From the NCBI GenBank assembly GCA_000733355.1, contig JNVV01000042.1, forward strand, positions 1-64,000: DNA of 64,000 nt, read 5' to 3'. This DNA comes from Falciphora oryzae. Its lineage: Eukaryota > Ascomycota > Sordariomycetes > Magnaporthales > Magnaporthaceae. Every line of letters begins with the position of its first letter. Position 1 is the stretch's first letter. The notes under the pieces were generated by a model, which worked only from the letters and a program-made list of their open reading frames with translations, had not been told where the DNA came from and did no database searches. Shown here piece by piece: positions 1 through 10,334 of this stretch. Made by a program: the position numbers and the translations under genes.

Positions 1-176
1 CCTCCCTTCCCGCGCTGCTAGCCAGACGCCCTGGGATGGCTTGAAGCTTTTGGCATGGGAAAGCGGACACGCACAAACTCGCTCGCTGGTAGCGAACCAA
101 GAATAAGAAATAGCCAACACACGGACGGCATCATCGCATCGCGGGGAGAGCTGCGAGAGAGCACGCGCACGCGCAC

Positions 177-178
<2 letters not shown>

Positions 179-210
<32 letters not shown>
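179..210. repeat. (GA)16 microsatellite
   Basis: An uninterrupted GA dinucleotide run of about 32 bases, preceded by a CG/CA-alternating stretch (about 161-178). It lies outside any supported gene and should be length-variable between strains. Confidence 0.95.
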
Positions 211-211
<1 letters not shown>

Positions 212-1910
212 GGGCTCAGCTGGAAGGGCATCCCAGCGCACACACACCTTGACGAGACACCACCTCCATATCTGCCCGTCGTCCAAGGCGGCCTCGCCTG
301 AATCTTATCCACTTTGTTCTCCTCACCTGGTCAGCCTAAGACGAGCTCACAGTGGGCTGGCTCTCTCGGTCTTTGCCCTTTTCTGATCGGGCCATCCATC
401 TTCCTTTTTTATTTTATTTTTTTCTTTTTCAATTTGATCAGCCTTGTTTCGCGCCTCCGCATCTTGGCTCCTCTTTGATGTGTCCCACTCCCAAGGACCA
501 ACTGCGAAGTCGTCGCCTCCAGCATTCCTTGTCAGGTCATTCAAACATCTCCAGCCGTCAGGATCCTCGGCGACCAACACATAGGCAGCATCACCCGCAG
601 CGACCTAAAGTTTGCGGCCAATCAGCGAGGCGCTGCAGAAACAGAAACATTTCCAGAAAAACCACACCCCAGAAATTGGTTGCCCCAGCGTTCAGGCTCT
701 GATCCAGCCGGCCCCCTCGCCGCTAGCGTCTGGTGTCTCTCTGCCTGGTCTGGCCGCCCAGCTGCAATACCCAGCCACATTGGACGTTGAAGAAACACAG
801 ACCACCACCCAGCTGGATCGACCCCTCTTTCAAACCGCCCACCCCCAAACTCCCAAGCCCGCCAGCTGTTGTTACTTTATTAGCGGCGCGCTGCTAGCTA
901 AAGACGACGCTCCTGTCGCCTCTGCATACCCGACCCCGACCTCGCAAACCTACCTATCTGCTTCTCTCCCTCTCGCCCTCGAATCCCCATCCAGTACTAG
1001 CCTCTCGAGTGCCGCCCGACCGTCGATCTGGAGTGCGCGTGTCGGGAGAGACTTGACCTGGACTGGAGCGACGAGGCGCGCACCTCTCTCATCACCACAA
1101 TTCGCCCAATTGCCTGCCACATTTTTTTTGTCCTTATTATTCTTGTCAGACAACCAAGCTTGCGCTGCAACCGCCCTCCCCAGCCCACAGACGGAAAACG
1201 TCTCCGCTGTGCCCTCCAGCCAGTGCGACAGCCCATCAGCCGGCGCCAACGATGGGCCGCGCATAGCTCCGTCGCAACCCGTCGTGGCCCAAGAAAAGCT
1301 GTAGCCGCTGTGCAAGGCGAGGCCGCATTCTCCCCGACCATTTCTTTTTGTTCCATCTTTTCCCTCCCGTCTCACTCATCCATTACGCCCGCGCCCCTAC
1401 CTAATTGAGGGAGGAAAGAAGGGAGAAAAAGAAGAAAAAAGACAGCGATAAAAGAAGAACGACAAAAAAATTATAACTTTCCAAGAGGATTGTGTGGGTT
1501 TCTAGAGGCAGGTTTTTAGACTTGGGCGACTTTATACCCCTTCCAGCGACTACCCGCCGTAATTCCTTCGATTCTCTTTCCACCCAACTTCCCTTGCTGC
1601 CGTCCGGCTTTTCCCTATTTCCTCTTTCCACACATCAACCTGGACTCTACGACTGTCCGTGTTGATCATCTACGACGCCCCACACTTCTGACGACGTACG
1701 ACACACGACCGACGCGAGCAGGCCTAGACTCGCACGCCTAAAAAAAAGAAGAAAACAAAGACAGCGGCGTTTCCCGGAACCGACGCAACGGGGGTGCATT
1801 TCTTTCTTATTTTTACGACGACGCGCCCGACACCCTCAAGCTTCTTAGAATATCACTTTCTTTCAGATACCCCCCCGGCCTATAGATCTGAATCATCCGC
1901 ACATCGAATA

Positions 1911-2425
1911 GTAGGTTTGCTGCTTCTTTTTCATCTCTGCACCCTCCCCCCTTGTTAGGATAGCTACTCCCCTTGCTGTTCCCGCCGCCTCGCTCCCCGG
2001 ATCTCTTGGTGTTTCGTGTGCGCGCGGCCTGCCAAGTTGGCGCCACCCACCACGGTCGGTTTTCGTCGAGCCTGCGGGCGCAGCAGGCGGCGGCTACGGG
2101 AAACGGATCTGAGGCTGCACGCAAGCGATGTTTCAAACAGGCCAGATGCCGTACCCAGCCGGGCGAGTGCGCAATGGTCTGGGGGTGCCGGGGTGTGCGG
2201 GAATCGGTTTGCCACGGTCGCTCGGGCAATCCCGTCGACCGTTGCGAGATGGCCGATGCGGCGGCAAATTAGAGCCCCTCTCCAATTTGGCTGCCGGTGC
2301 CCGCTTCGCTTTTTGGCTTTCTCGTGTCGCTCGCATCGACACGCAGCGTGCCCTGGCGTTTTTTTGCGGATACAGCGATCCCACCGTTGCGCCCGAGCTC
2401 ATTTGCTAACCGGATCATGTTGCAG
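1911..2425 (+). other. Possible 5'-UTR intron upstream of the PSP1-domain gene
   Basis: A GTAGGT donor at 1911 pairs with a textbook acceptor: GCTAAC branch-like motif at 2405-2410, then TTGCAG ending at 2425. Both signals are seen directly. That they pair in a transcript is inference; at 515 bp it would be long for a fungal intron. Confidence 0.35.
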
Positions 2426-2504
2426 ACTTGGTGACCACTCTCATTCATCATAATTCTTGGCTGTGGAGTCGTCCTCGCTTTCACAAAAAACACACAAGAA
2501 ACAG

Positions 2505-2692
2505 GTACGCACCGAGCGGACTCCCCCGTCGTGTGAGCACGGGCAACCAGATCGGGCATCCTTGCTGCCTGACAACCGTCCCGGCGAGCAGCCGTGCGTC
2601 CCGGGACGATCTATCCTCTTCTCTCAGAAAAGATCTGGTGTGCATGAGGCGTCGCTGTCGTCCCATCGCTCATCACCTCGTACCCCTCACAG
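2505..2692 (+). other. Possible second 5'-UTR intron ending 3 nt before the PSP1-domain start codon
   Basis: The donor context is ACAG followed by GTACGC at 2505, and a pyrimidine-rich acceptor (CCCCTCACAG) ends at 2692. If used, the mature leader would join directly to ACG-ATG at 2693-2698. No protein change follows either way, so only RNA data can settle it. Confidence 0.35.
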
Positions 2693-2695
2693 ACG

Positions 2696-3637
2696 ATGAG
2701 CTCCGGTACTCTCAAGGCCGGTGCCCCGTCTAAAGCCGCCCCAGGCCTCCCTGCGGCCACAGCGAACGGCTTGCTGGACAAACTGAACCGACGGGCGACC
2801 CCCGACTCGGAGGCTCTGGCAAGCTCGGAGGACGAAGCGGAGAACCGCCAGGACCAACCCCAGCCGTCCGTCCCGCAGCACAAGCCTGTCCGCCGAGCGT
2901 CGTGGTTGAACGATACGAGCCAGACTGCTAGCCGTCCCAGGAAAGGGTCATTTGCCAGCAGCAACATGTCTCCGACGGCTTCCCACCCGAGCACCCCCTC
3001 AGTCGAGTCCGGCGTTGGCGCCTGGGGTGCTCACTCCAACCCAGCCGTCTTGAGTCGTGCCCATACGGCCTCGAGCGCCTTCTCCTGGGGCACGGCCATA
3101 TGGAATACGGAGAGGAAGGAGCCGCCGTCTAGGCTCTCCGAAGTCCTGCCCTCGCCAACCTCGCTCCATCCTCCTGGATCTAGCGGCTCTTTCTTCCCCG
3201 CATCTGACGTCGGTCCACCCCAGACCTCTCCGGGACCCAGAGATGCTCCGAATCCACAAATACCCTTCGCGATCCCTCTGCACCCCACGCCTAAGACGTA
3301 TCGGTCGCAATCTTATTCGGTCGGCCAGCTCGATCCTGACACAACGACGGGTGCGACGGGTGGCTCGGCCATCCTGGGCGGACGGTCTCGGCCGCTTCCG
3401 CATTCTGGGCTCCAGCACCGCCCCTCACGGCCTAGCATGCTCAGTGAGATGTCTAACGAAGGCATGCTGGGTAAGGTTAAGGAGGTCGACGACGACGATG
3501 AGGAGAGCGGTGAATCTCTGCAAGGGAGCCAGCATCAGTCGGTCGACAGGACTATCGAGATGTTGACGAGGGAGAATCAGCTCCTCCGACAGCAGCAACA
3601 GCAACAGCAACAGCAACAACAGCAGCAGCAACAGCAA

Positions 3638-3675
<38 letters not shown>

Positions 3676-5582
3676 GCAATATCACAACTCCCGCCTGCGA
3701 CCGAGAGCATCTACCGGCTATGGACTGGGCAATGGATATGGTATCCAGGCGCCTGTGTCAGAGGAGTTGGACTATGCCATTGACGAGCTGGATGAATCGC
3801 ATGACGGAAGTGATCTTGCGGCCAGAAGAGCGCTGGGTCGGCGGATGAGCGAGTATGGTGCGGGTGCCCCTCACTTCCGCTCGCCGTTCACCGTGGAAAA
3901 CAGGAAGCTGGAGAACGTCAAGAAGGCGTATTGGCAGAGCTCGCTGGGCTTTCCTGGTCTCGGAGACCTTCCCCAGAGCCGTAGGCATTCGTTTGCCGAT
4001 GTTCCGCAAAGGCAGCCATCGATCAGCTCTCTCGGAGACCAGGTCTTGGCCCACGAAGGGATTACTCAGGAGCCGCAGCCCGCGCAGGACTTCAACTCGC
4101 CGTTTTCCGACAACTCTACGTTCCCCGCCACAAACCATGGTAAGTTTCAATCAAGTGTTTGACCCCCGGCCGCACCTCATCCTCGAAGGTGCGCCCGCTA
4201 ACTAGAGTCTGTTAGCTCCCTATTTCACCGGTGCGGCGAATATGGCAAGCGCTCCGCAACAGCAGCAGGCTATGGGGCACCATGCGTTCGGCAGTCCGTA
4301 CTCGTATGCGATGCACGCTCCATTCTCGAATCGCCCTGCCTCACCCCATCGGGCCATGTATGGGATCACACAGCCGAATCGTTCGACGCCGCTGCACGTC
4401 GTCCTCTTCAAGTGTGCCAGGGCCGACGTCTTCTACATCCAGGAGGGCACGGGCCTGACAGTCAAGCCTGGCGATCTGGTTATCGTCGAAGCGGACCGTG
4501 GAACAGACCTGGGGACCGTAGCGGCCGACAATGTCGACTGGGTCGAGGCCAAGCGACAAAAGGAGCACTTCGCCGAGGAGCACTACAAGTGGCTCATGAT
4601 GTACTCGCAGAATGCAGGCGTTGCGCAGGATGGTGTCGGCGCGGGGCTCATGGCAGCATCCAACGGCCTTCAGGGCAGCGCCGTTGGCGGCATGGGACCT
4701 CCGGGCCAGCATCACATGCAGGAGCCCAACGCCGGCGAGCTGAAGCCCAAGCTCATAAAGCGGCTTGCCCAGAACCACGAGATCCACGCGCTGCGGGACA
4801 AAGAAGGCAATGAGGCGAAGGCAAAGCGGGTCTGCATGCAGAAAGTCAAGGAGCATGGCCTCAACATGGAGATTCTCGACGCCGAGTTCCAGATGTAAGC
4901 TCTTCCCCTTCCTCCCCGACGTTCGCTGGCCCTTCAGCCTCGAGATCAAGGACTAACACTAGCCGCGTTTTACTGTTGCAGGGACTGGAAGAAGTTGACG
5001 TTCTACTACTTTGCTGATTCATACATCAACTTCAACTCTCTGGTGACGGATCTCTTCAAGATCTACAAGACCAGGATCTGGATGTCGGCCATCAACCCGG
5101 CGTCCTTTGCGAGCCAGCCCCTTGGGCTGCAAGCGCCCAGTGGCATCGGACCTGGCGCAGTTGGAGTGGGCCGCGGCGGCGCCAACTCTGACCGTCGGCA
5201 AAACACACAGTCCGAGCCGCAGGCAAACCGCACCTTCCAGCCGCCAGCTGCCGCATTCCCTCAACAGTTTGGTGTGGACCGGCCTGCCGTGCCAGCGGCG
5301 GGCTATGCTGCCACATCGGGCTACCAATATGCCCCGTATAATGCCTTCGCAAGCGCTGGCAGACCTGCCACGGGGGTGCCTTACGCGGCGGCCATAGTTC
5401 CCACCGTCGACGCCTACCCAGCCAACTTCCATCCGGGAGTTGTCGACTACGCGTCGATGCGTGCCCGTCTTCCGACTCCGCAGTCTGGCGGAGCTGGTCA
5501 GCACGATCAAGGGGTCTCACCACTCGTCGCGCCCGGCGACATGGCTGCCGCTTTCCAGGGCTTGTCTCTCAATTCCCGCTGA
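2696..5582 (+). CDS. PSP1 C-terminal domain protein with a 30-residue polyglutamine tract
   Basis: Three exons, 2696-4139, 4216-4894 and 4982-5582, join in frame to 907 residues. Introns are 76 and 87 bp; the second carries GACTAAC before its TTGCAG acceptor. Residues 1-480 are Ser/Pro-rich and disordered-looking. A heptad-like stretch (EMLTRENQLLR) runs straight into 30 glutamines at residues 299-328. The conserved part, about 541-750, starts LHVVLFKCARADVFYIQEG and includes GDLVIVEADRGTDLGTV; it is interrupted by a Gly/Met-rich insert and crosses intron 2. This matches the PSP1 C-terminal domain (yeast Psp1, bacterial RicT/YaaT). Yeast PSP1 is known as a Gln/Asn-rich high-copy suppressor of DNA polymerase alpha mutants; its biochemistry is unclear. 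The C-terminal 150 residues are Ala/Gly/Pro/Tyr-rich. Family assignment is secure; role here is not. Confidence 0.9.
3590..3679 (+). repeat. CAG/CAA trinucleotide repeat encoding 30 glutamines
   Basis: Thirty consecutive Gln codons in frame inside the PSP1-domain gene. CAG and CAA are mixed, which lowers slippage compared with a pure CAG run. The opposite strand reads as polyleucine, a shadow. Confidence 0.97.
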
Positions 5583-6748
5583 TTTGAAGAAGCCCGCCAT
5601 CGATCGTCCTGCGGCCGCCAGCCCCCCTCTTCTCTTTTGGGATTCATGGGCTCGCTTCACTCGTTCCCATCATTCGTTCCCATGGCTCTTCTTACAACAC
5701 TTTCTGGATCCCACGCATTCGCTTGCGTTCCATCTCTCGGCCGTAACACCCACCCCACCGAGAGCACAGGAGAACAAAACTCCCAGGCAAGAATCTTACT
5801 CCAACCAGAACCGAGGAGAAACATCATCGCTACAAAATATCGCTGGCCACAAATGGCCTCAGCTCGCCACGCAACCCTCGAAACAAATACAGAATGTCTG
5901 TCATCTTACAATCTATACTGATCTTTCCTCTCATTTTTCTCTTGTGGAGTATTCAATCAGTTTCGCTGCCTTTTTAGTTCTGTGTTCCGGGAAGACGGCG
6001 GGATCGGCCCCACGACGATGATTTGTATCGCATAAACCTTGGACTACACCTATCTACCGCTCTCCTCCTTCATCTATCTCCTTCATCGGTAGCCCTACGT
6101 ATGGCGTGCTTGGACATGGCACAGCAGCGGGCAGGGCCGCTTCATCTCTACTTCTTCCCGACACAGATATATTCCTTCTTTTTGTGTGTTTCCTCTTGCA
6201 GGCTGGGGATACGACGACTATGGATGGCAAGAACTGCAAACAGATTTCAATTGGGTTGCGGACAAGGTTCGCCATAGACAGACTTCTTTTTTTTTTTTTT
6301 TTTTTTTTTTCTTCGTGTTTTCCCTGTTCCTTTCTTTAACCCTTGTCGGCACGAGCATGATGTAATATCGATACTACAAAAGGGACTGTCTGGGTTTTAG
6401 TTCTTGTGAGCCGGAATTTTCTCGTGTACGAATGAATTATCTTCTGTCTTCCGCTATTACTAAAAGATTTTGTCTTGGCCCTTTGCATTTAGATTGGATT
6501 GGGAAGAGGCGGAGGGTACCTACTACGAAATAGTTCTATTTTGTTTCCTTGACTTCCACTCTTCGTTTTTGATGTCATCCGCTCCTTCCCATCTTAGGGT
6601 GCCAACCGTCCGGCCGGGTATGGCACGCGATGGCAGCCTAAACCGCGCCTTCCTGTTTGGTTACCGCGTCCCTACGTGATATGTTTGAAGCAGATCTCGC
6701 CAAAATACGAGCCGTTCATTGCAGGCCGCATTCTACGGCTTCCATCCA
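5583..6748 (+). other. 3' UTR of the PSP1-domain gene and intergenic spacer
   Basis: No gene is seen. The first part is T-rich and resembles a fungal 3' UTR. A 24-T run lies at 6287-6310. A TTGCAG at 6719-6724 could be an acceptor for a 5'-UTR intron of the next gene. Confidence 0.5.
6287..6310. repeat. Poly-T run (24 T)
   Basis: A homopolymer of 24 T between two plus-strand genes. On the plus strand it could help 3'-end formation of the PSP1-domain transcript, but it may be neutral low complexity. Confidence 0.9.
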
Positions 6749-7909
6749 ATGCCTCTGGTCTCCGCACTCCCGCCCCTGACCACAGCCAGTCGAGCCCAAA
6801 GACCAGCAAGCAGTCCCAACATGCCACCAAGAAAAAAGAGACTGCTCGAGAGTAGGTCAACTAGCGCCCAGAAGATTCACCCTTTCTCGCGGAAGGTTTT
6901 TCTAAATCGCCCACTCTGCCAAGCGACCGGCAGCAACAGTTCGGAACACAGCGGTAGCGATTCGAGGCCAACAAAGAGATCCAGACGACAGGCACAATCC
7001 CGCGCTCGCAACAGCCAGGATTCTGCAGAGGACTCAGAAGCGTCCGAATACCAGTACGTTGCATTGCTCGGCTCGAGTGACCATCGAAATGTTTGTCTGA
7101 CACCAAGGGGCGGCAGGCCCAGAGACACTGCCAGGAACGCGGGCTCCGATAGTGCCCAGCCAGCCGCTAGCACAATTGCCAGGCAGATTATAGAGGCGCA
7201 GCGGGCCATCTTACAAGAGCTGGGTGAAGAAAAGTCTGGGAAAGAAGAACGGAAAGACACGTAAGTCGTGATATTCTATACGCCCCCTTGTCGATATTTC
7301 GTCTTATTTACGCATCCGTCTCGGCGGAGGTTTAATGCGCCATAGCTGATGACTAGCCCGACACTCTCAACCAGACCTGCCGAGAGCGAAGGTGGCCTAG
7401 ACCAGGACACTGCAGATGTGTGTAGCTGTATCATGGAGTCCGGCGGCGGCAGCAAGAAAGACCAGAAGCTCTTCAAGGCTACCGAGGCACTGTTTCACGC
7501 CTGTAGATCGACGCTCGCCAACTATCGAAGTGTCAAAGACGACCTCAACCAGAAGCAGCTAGATGGCGACGAGCAGCCACCGGACGACGGCAGTAAACTC
7601 ATCGACAGCAGCGAGGTCAAATGGCTCGAAGATACACAAAACCTCGACCAGATCGTCGAGTTCGCACATATCTGGGCCAGGCACGTTGCGGCTTGCATGA
7701 TCACGGGGGAACGCCCACGGGATCCTAGCGCCGAGGTGGACCTCGACGAACGGGGGGAGATGGCGATGGACAGTTTCCAGAAGAGCGGCGACATGGCATG
7801 CGGGAGCGGCAGCTGGGGCAAAACCCGCAAGACACATGTCAAGGCGCTCCACATGCTGGCTACGGGGTCTGAGACGCAGGACGAGCGACATGTGGATGAC
7901 GCTGCGTGA
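6749..7909 (+). CDS. Unrecognised basic, probably nuclear protein
   Basis: Two exons, 6749-7260 and 7357-7909, are joined by a 96-bp intron (donor GTAAGT, GCTGATGAC branch-like motif, acceptor ACTAG) to give 354 residues. The first in-frame ATG is at 6749; the one at 6821 (residue 25, MPPRKKRLL) has a better context with A at -3 and may be the real start. I recognise no domain. The N-terminal half is rich in Ser, Arg and Lys with clusters such as RPTKRSRRQ that resemble nuclear localisation signals. The second half is acidic and helix-like (KLFKATEALFHACRSTLANY; IVEFAHIWARHVAACM). It could be a chromatin or nuclear factor, but that rests on composition only. The continuous frame across a well-formed intron is the main support. 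Confidence 0.65.
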
Positions 7910-8503
7910 GGGGGCTGGAGGACGGTAGGGTCGAAGTGTCGTTGTGGTGGAAGGGATTCTGACAGCTTGTATGGGGCTGGGGCGTCTACATAATGATGTC
8001 CAAGGTAGACGGAGGGAAAGGGTATGCCCCGTGTTTTTCACGACCAACTCACTCCATGAGGCCGGCATCGAGGGGCAGGGGGCAGGGGGCAATTATGGTG
8101 AGCATTTCAATGTTCCGTTGTCGACGACCTGAGGTAGTAGCTGAGTCATCAAGTCAGGAAGCAGGGACGGAAAGCGGGGCAGTCTGTCTCCACAGAGGCT
8201 AGTACAAATATGGACTAGCGCAGAAAGAGGGCACTTTGGGGTTTGCTTGCCCTACTTGGCGGGTCGAGGTGAAATCGAATTTCTTGCTCAGCAAATTCCT
8301 TTTCCCCCGTTTTTTGGCAGCATTACCAAAAAAAGAAGCCTAACGGTAAGTTAAGGCATCACACAACCAGGTACGTGACCGGCAGCGCTCTACTTCTCCT
8401 CATTCTTGTCAAGCATCGATTGCTCGTCTAGGAGTCCTCACCTCGTTTGTGGGCGTTGATAAACTGACAATTGGCCTCTCGCTCCCACCCTCCAGCCGCC
8501 AAA
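7910..8503 (+). other. Intergenic spacer and promoter region of the eL15 gene
   Basis: No gene is seen. The last 50 bases before the start codon are C/T-rich, as is common for ribosomal-protein leaders; the start context CCAAAATGG has A at -3. Confidence 0.45.
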
Positions 8504-9492
8504 ATGGGTGCCCTCAAGTACGTCGAGGAGCTTCAGAAGAAGAAGCAGTCGGACATCCTGCGCTTCCTGCTGCGTGTCCGCTGCTGGGAAGTACGTTGAA
8601 CAAAGACACACACCACCACCCCGACTCGATCGATCGTGGGCTTTTTTTCGGACCGGCCGAGGCTGTCCTTTTTGCCGCCTCCCAACCTGCTCCTCGACCC
8701 TCGCACATATCCCACTTCAATTGTGGGTTGTGGGAAGGCGAACGGACGGGATGGGAGACGACATTAGAGACAGCCCGTCCTCGATCTACACTCGTTGAAC
8801 ATTTGCTGAGAGTGTATTTCGCAACAAAAACAGTACCGCCAGCTTAACGTCATCCACCGCGCCTCGCGCCCCTCGCGCCCCGACAAGGCCCGCCGCCTCG
8901 GATACAAGGCCAAGCAGGGCTATGTCATCTACCGCGTGCGCGTCCGCCGTGGTGGCCGCAAGCGACCTGTTCCCAAGGGCGCCACCTATGGTGTGTTTTT
9001 GTCTCCCTGTTCGCCCGTGACCTGGGAGTGATGCAGCAACCACTTTTCTGCTTCGCTCTCAGGACACCAGAGGGAAAGCCAAATAAGAAGAGACAACTCT
9101 AACCCGTCCCCTTCCACGCAACAGGCAAGCCCACCAACCAGGGTGTGAACCAGCTCAAGTACCAGCGTTCGCTCAAGGCCACGGCCGAGGAGCGTGTTGG
9201 CCGCCGCTGCGCCAACCTGCGCGTCCTCAACTCGTACTGGATCAACCAGGACTCGACCTACAAGTACTACGAGGTCATCCTCGTCGACCCCCAGCACAAG
9301 GCGATCCGCCGCGACCCCCGCATCAACTGGATCGTCAACCCGGTCCACAAGCACCGCGAGTCCCGCGGCCTCACCGCCACCGGCAAGAAGTCGCGCGGCC
9401 TCAACAAGGGCCACCGCTACAACAAGACCACGGCCGGCCGCAGGAAGACGTGGAAGAGGCACAACACCCTGTCCCTGTGGCGCTACCGCTAA
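8504..9492 (+). CDS. rpl15: 60S ribosomal protein L15 (eL15)
   Basis: Three exons, 8504-8590, 8834-8990 and 9125-9492, encode 203 residues, the usual family length. Introns are 243 and 134 bp. The N-terminus [17 protein letters not shown], the core [19 protein letters not shown] (from the [10 protein letters not shown] region) and the C-terminus [17 protein letters not shown] are near-identical to eukaryotic eL15. It is a structural component of the large ribosomal subunit that contacts rRNA. The first exon ends phase 0 after RCWE; the second ends after one base of the Gly codon in GATYGKP. An early first intron is typical of fungal ribosomal-protein genes. It is convergent with the Pol III subunit gene downstream. 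Assignment is secure. Confidence 0.98.
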
Positions 9493-10334
9493 GCGTCTCG
9501 CTTGCTCGCCGTCCATGCTCTGCGGAAGTGGGCATGGCGGCAGCGGCGACGGCGACTGCGGTTGGCTGTGGCAGGAGGGGGGACCGGGACCTCTGGGGAC
9601 GGTTGCGTTATTACCTCGATTCGTACTTTGGCTTGTGGGGGAAAAACCTGGGCTTGTTATCGGCGCGGGTCATTCAGCCTTCGTCTCGTTGTATGGGGCG
9701 TACATATCGGCTCACGGGAGCTCTCTTGATTTTGGGCGAACAAGGGACATGAAAACTTCAAATGATAGCAAAATGAACAAGGCAGGCGCTCTCCTGGTGG
9801 AGATCCCTTTTGACACGATACCCTTTGACACAGCGGCCCGGTTCGCAATGCCTACAACGTTCATAATGGTGACAACATGCAGAATACCGTGGGGCTGTGT
9901 ATCCCGCAAGTGTGCTGGGACCCTGCCTCAGAAATGGCGCCTCGACCGTCTCAGTGTCGTTCAGTAAACCATGCGTACTCAGGTCGACATTCAGACGTTG
10001 CCACAGAATAGCATCACTGAACGCAACCAGGCCATGGAGTGAGCGTGTCTATATCACCACCCCTTTTATTTTCCTATATACATTTTGATGCCTAAATTAC
10101 CAAAAAATCAGCCACCCTAGATACCCTGCGCTGTGCAATGCATGCAAAAATTTGCCCCAAGGACGCCTGGCCTCCCCAAACTCCGAATACCGGCGGGGAC
10201 AAATGTACATAGACAGACTCTACCCAGAGGCAAAACGTCGTGAAACAATGCCCATCATATCTTCTTGAATCCTCACCGTCTGAGAAGAAACAGAGACAAG
10301 AAGGAAAAAAAAAAAAAAGAAAGAAAGAAAACAA
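9493..10334. other. Convergent 3' regions of the eL15 and Pol III subunit genes
   Basis: No gene is seen. An A-rich stretch near 10306-10333 (T-rich on the minus strand) lies just past the Pol III subunit stop codon. The spacer should hold both polyadenylation regions. Confidence 0.5.

Larger units (their letters stand above)
1..2695. other. Non-coding flank and probable 5' leader of the PSP1-domain gene
   Basis: No gene can be supported here. The stretch is C/T-rich, holds a GA microsatellite near its left end, and leads into the PSP1-domain start codon. Two splice-like pairs near the right end suggest an intron-bearing 5' UTR (separate entries). Open frames in this part lack recognisable domains and are probably chance products of GC-rich, low-stop sequence. 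Confidence 0.5.

Noticed and set aside
612..1304. 230-residue frame upstream of the PSP1-domain gene
   Set aside because: Ser/Pro/Thr-rich translation of C/T-rich leader sequence; no sign of a conserved domain.
8591..9124. Box C/D snoRNA inside an eL15 intron
   Set aside because: I looked for paired C (RTGATGA) and D (CTGA) boxes; only a single TGATG-like site is present in intron 2 and no D box with terminal stem.
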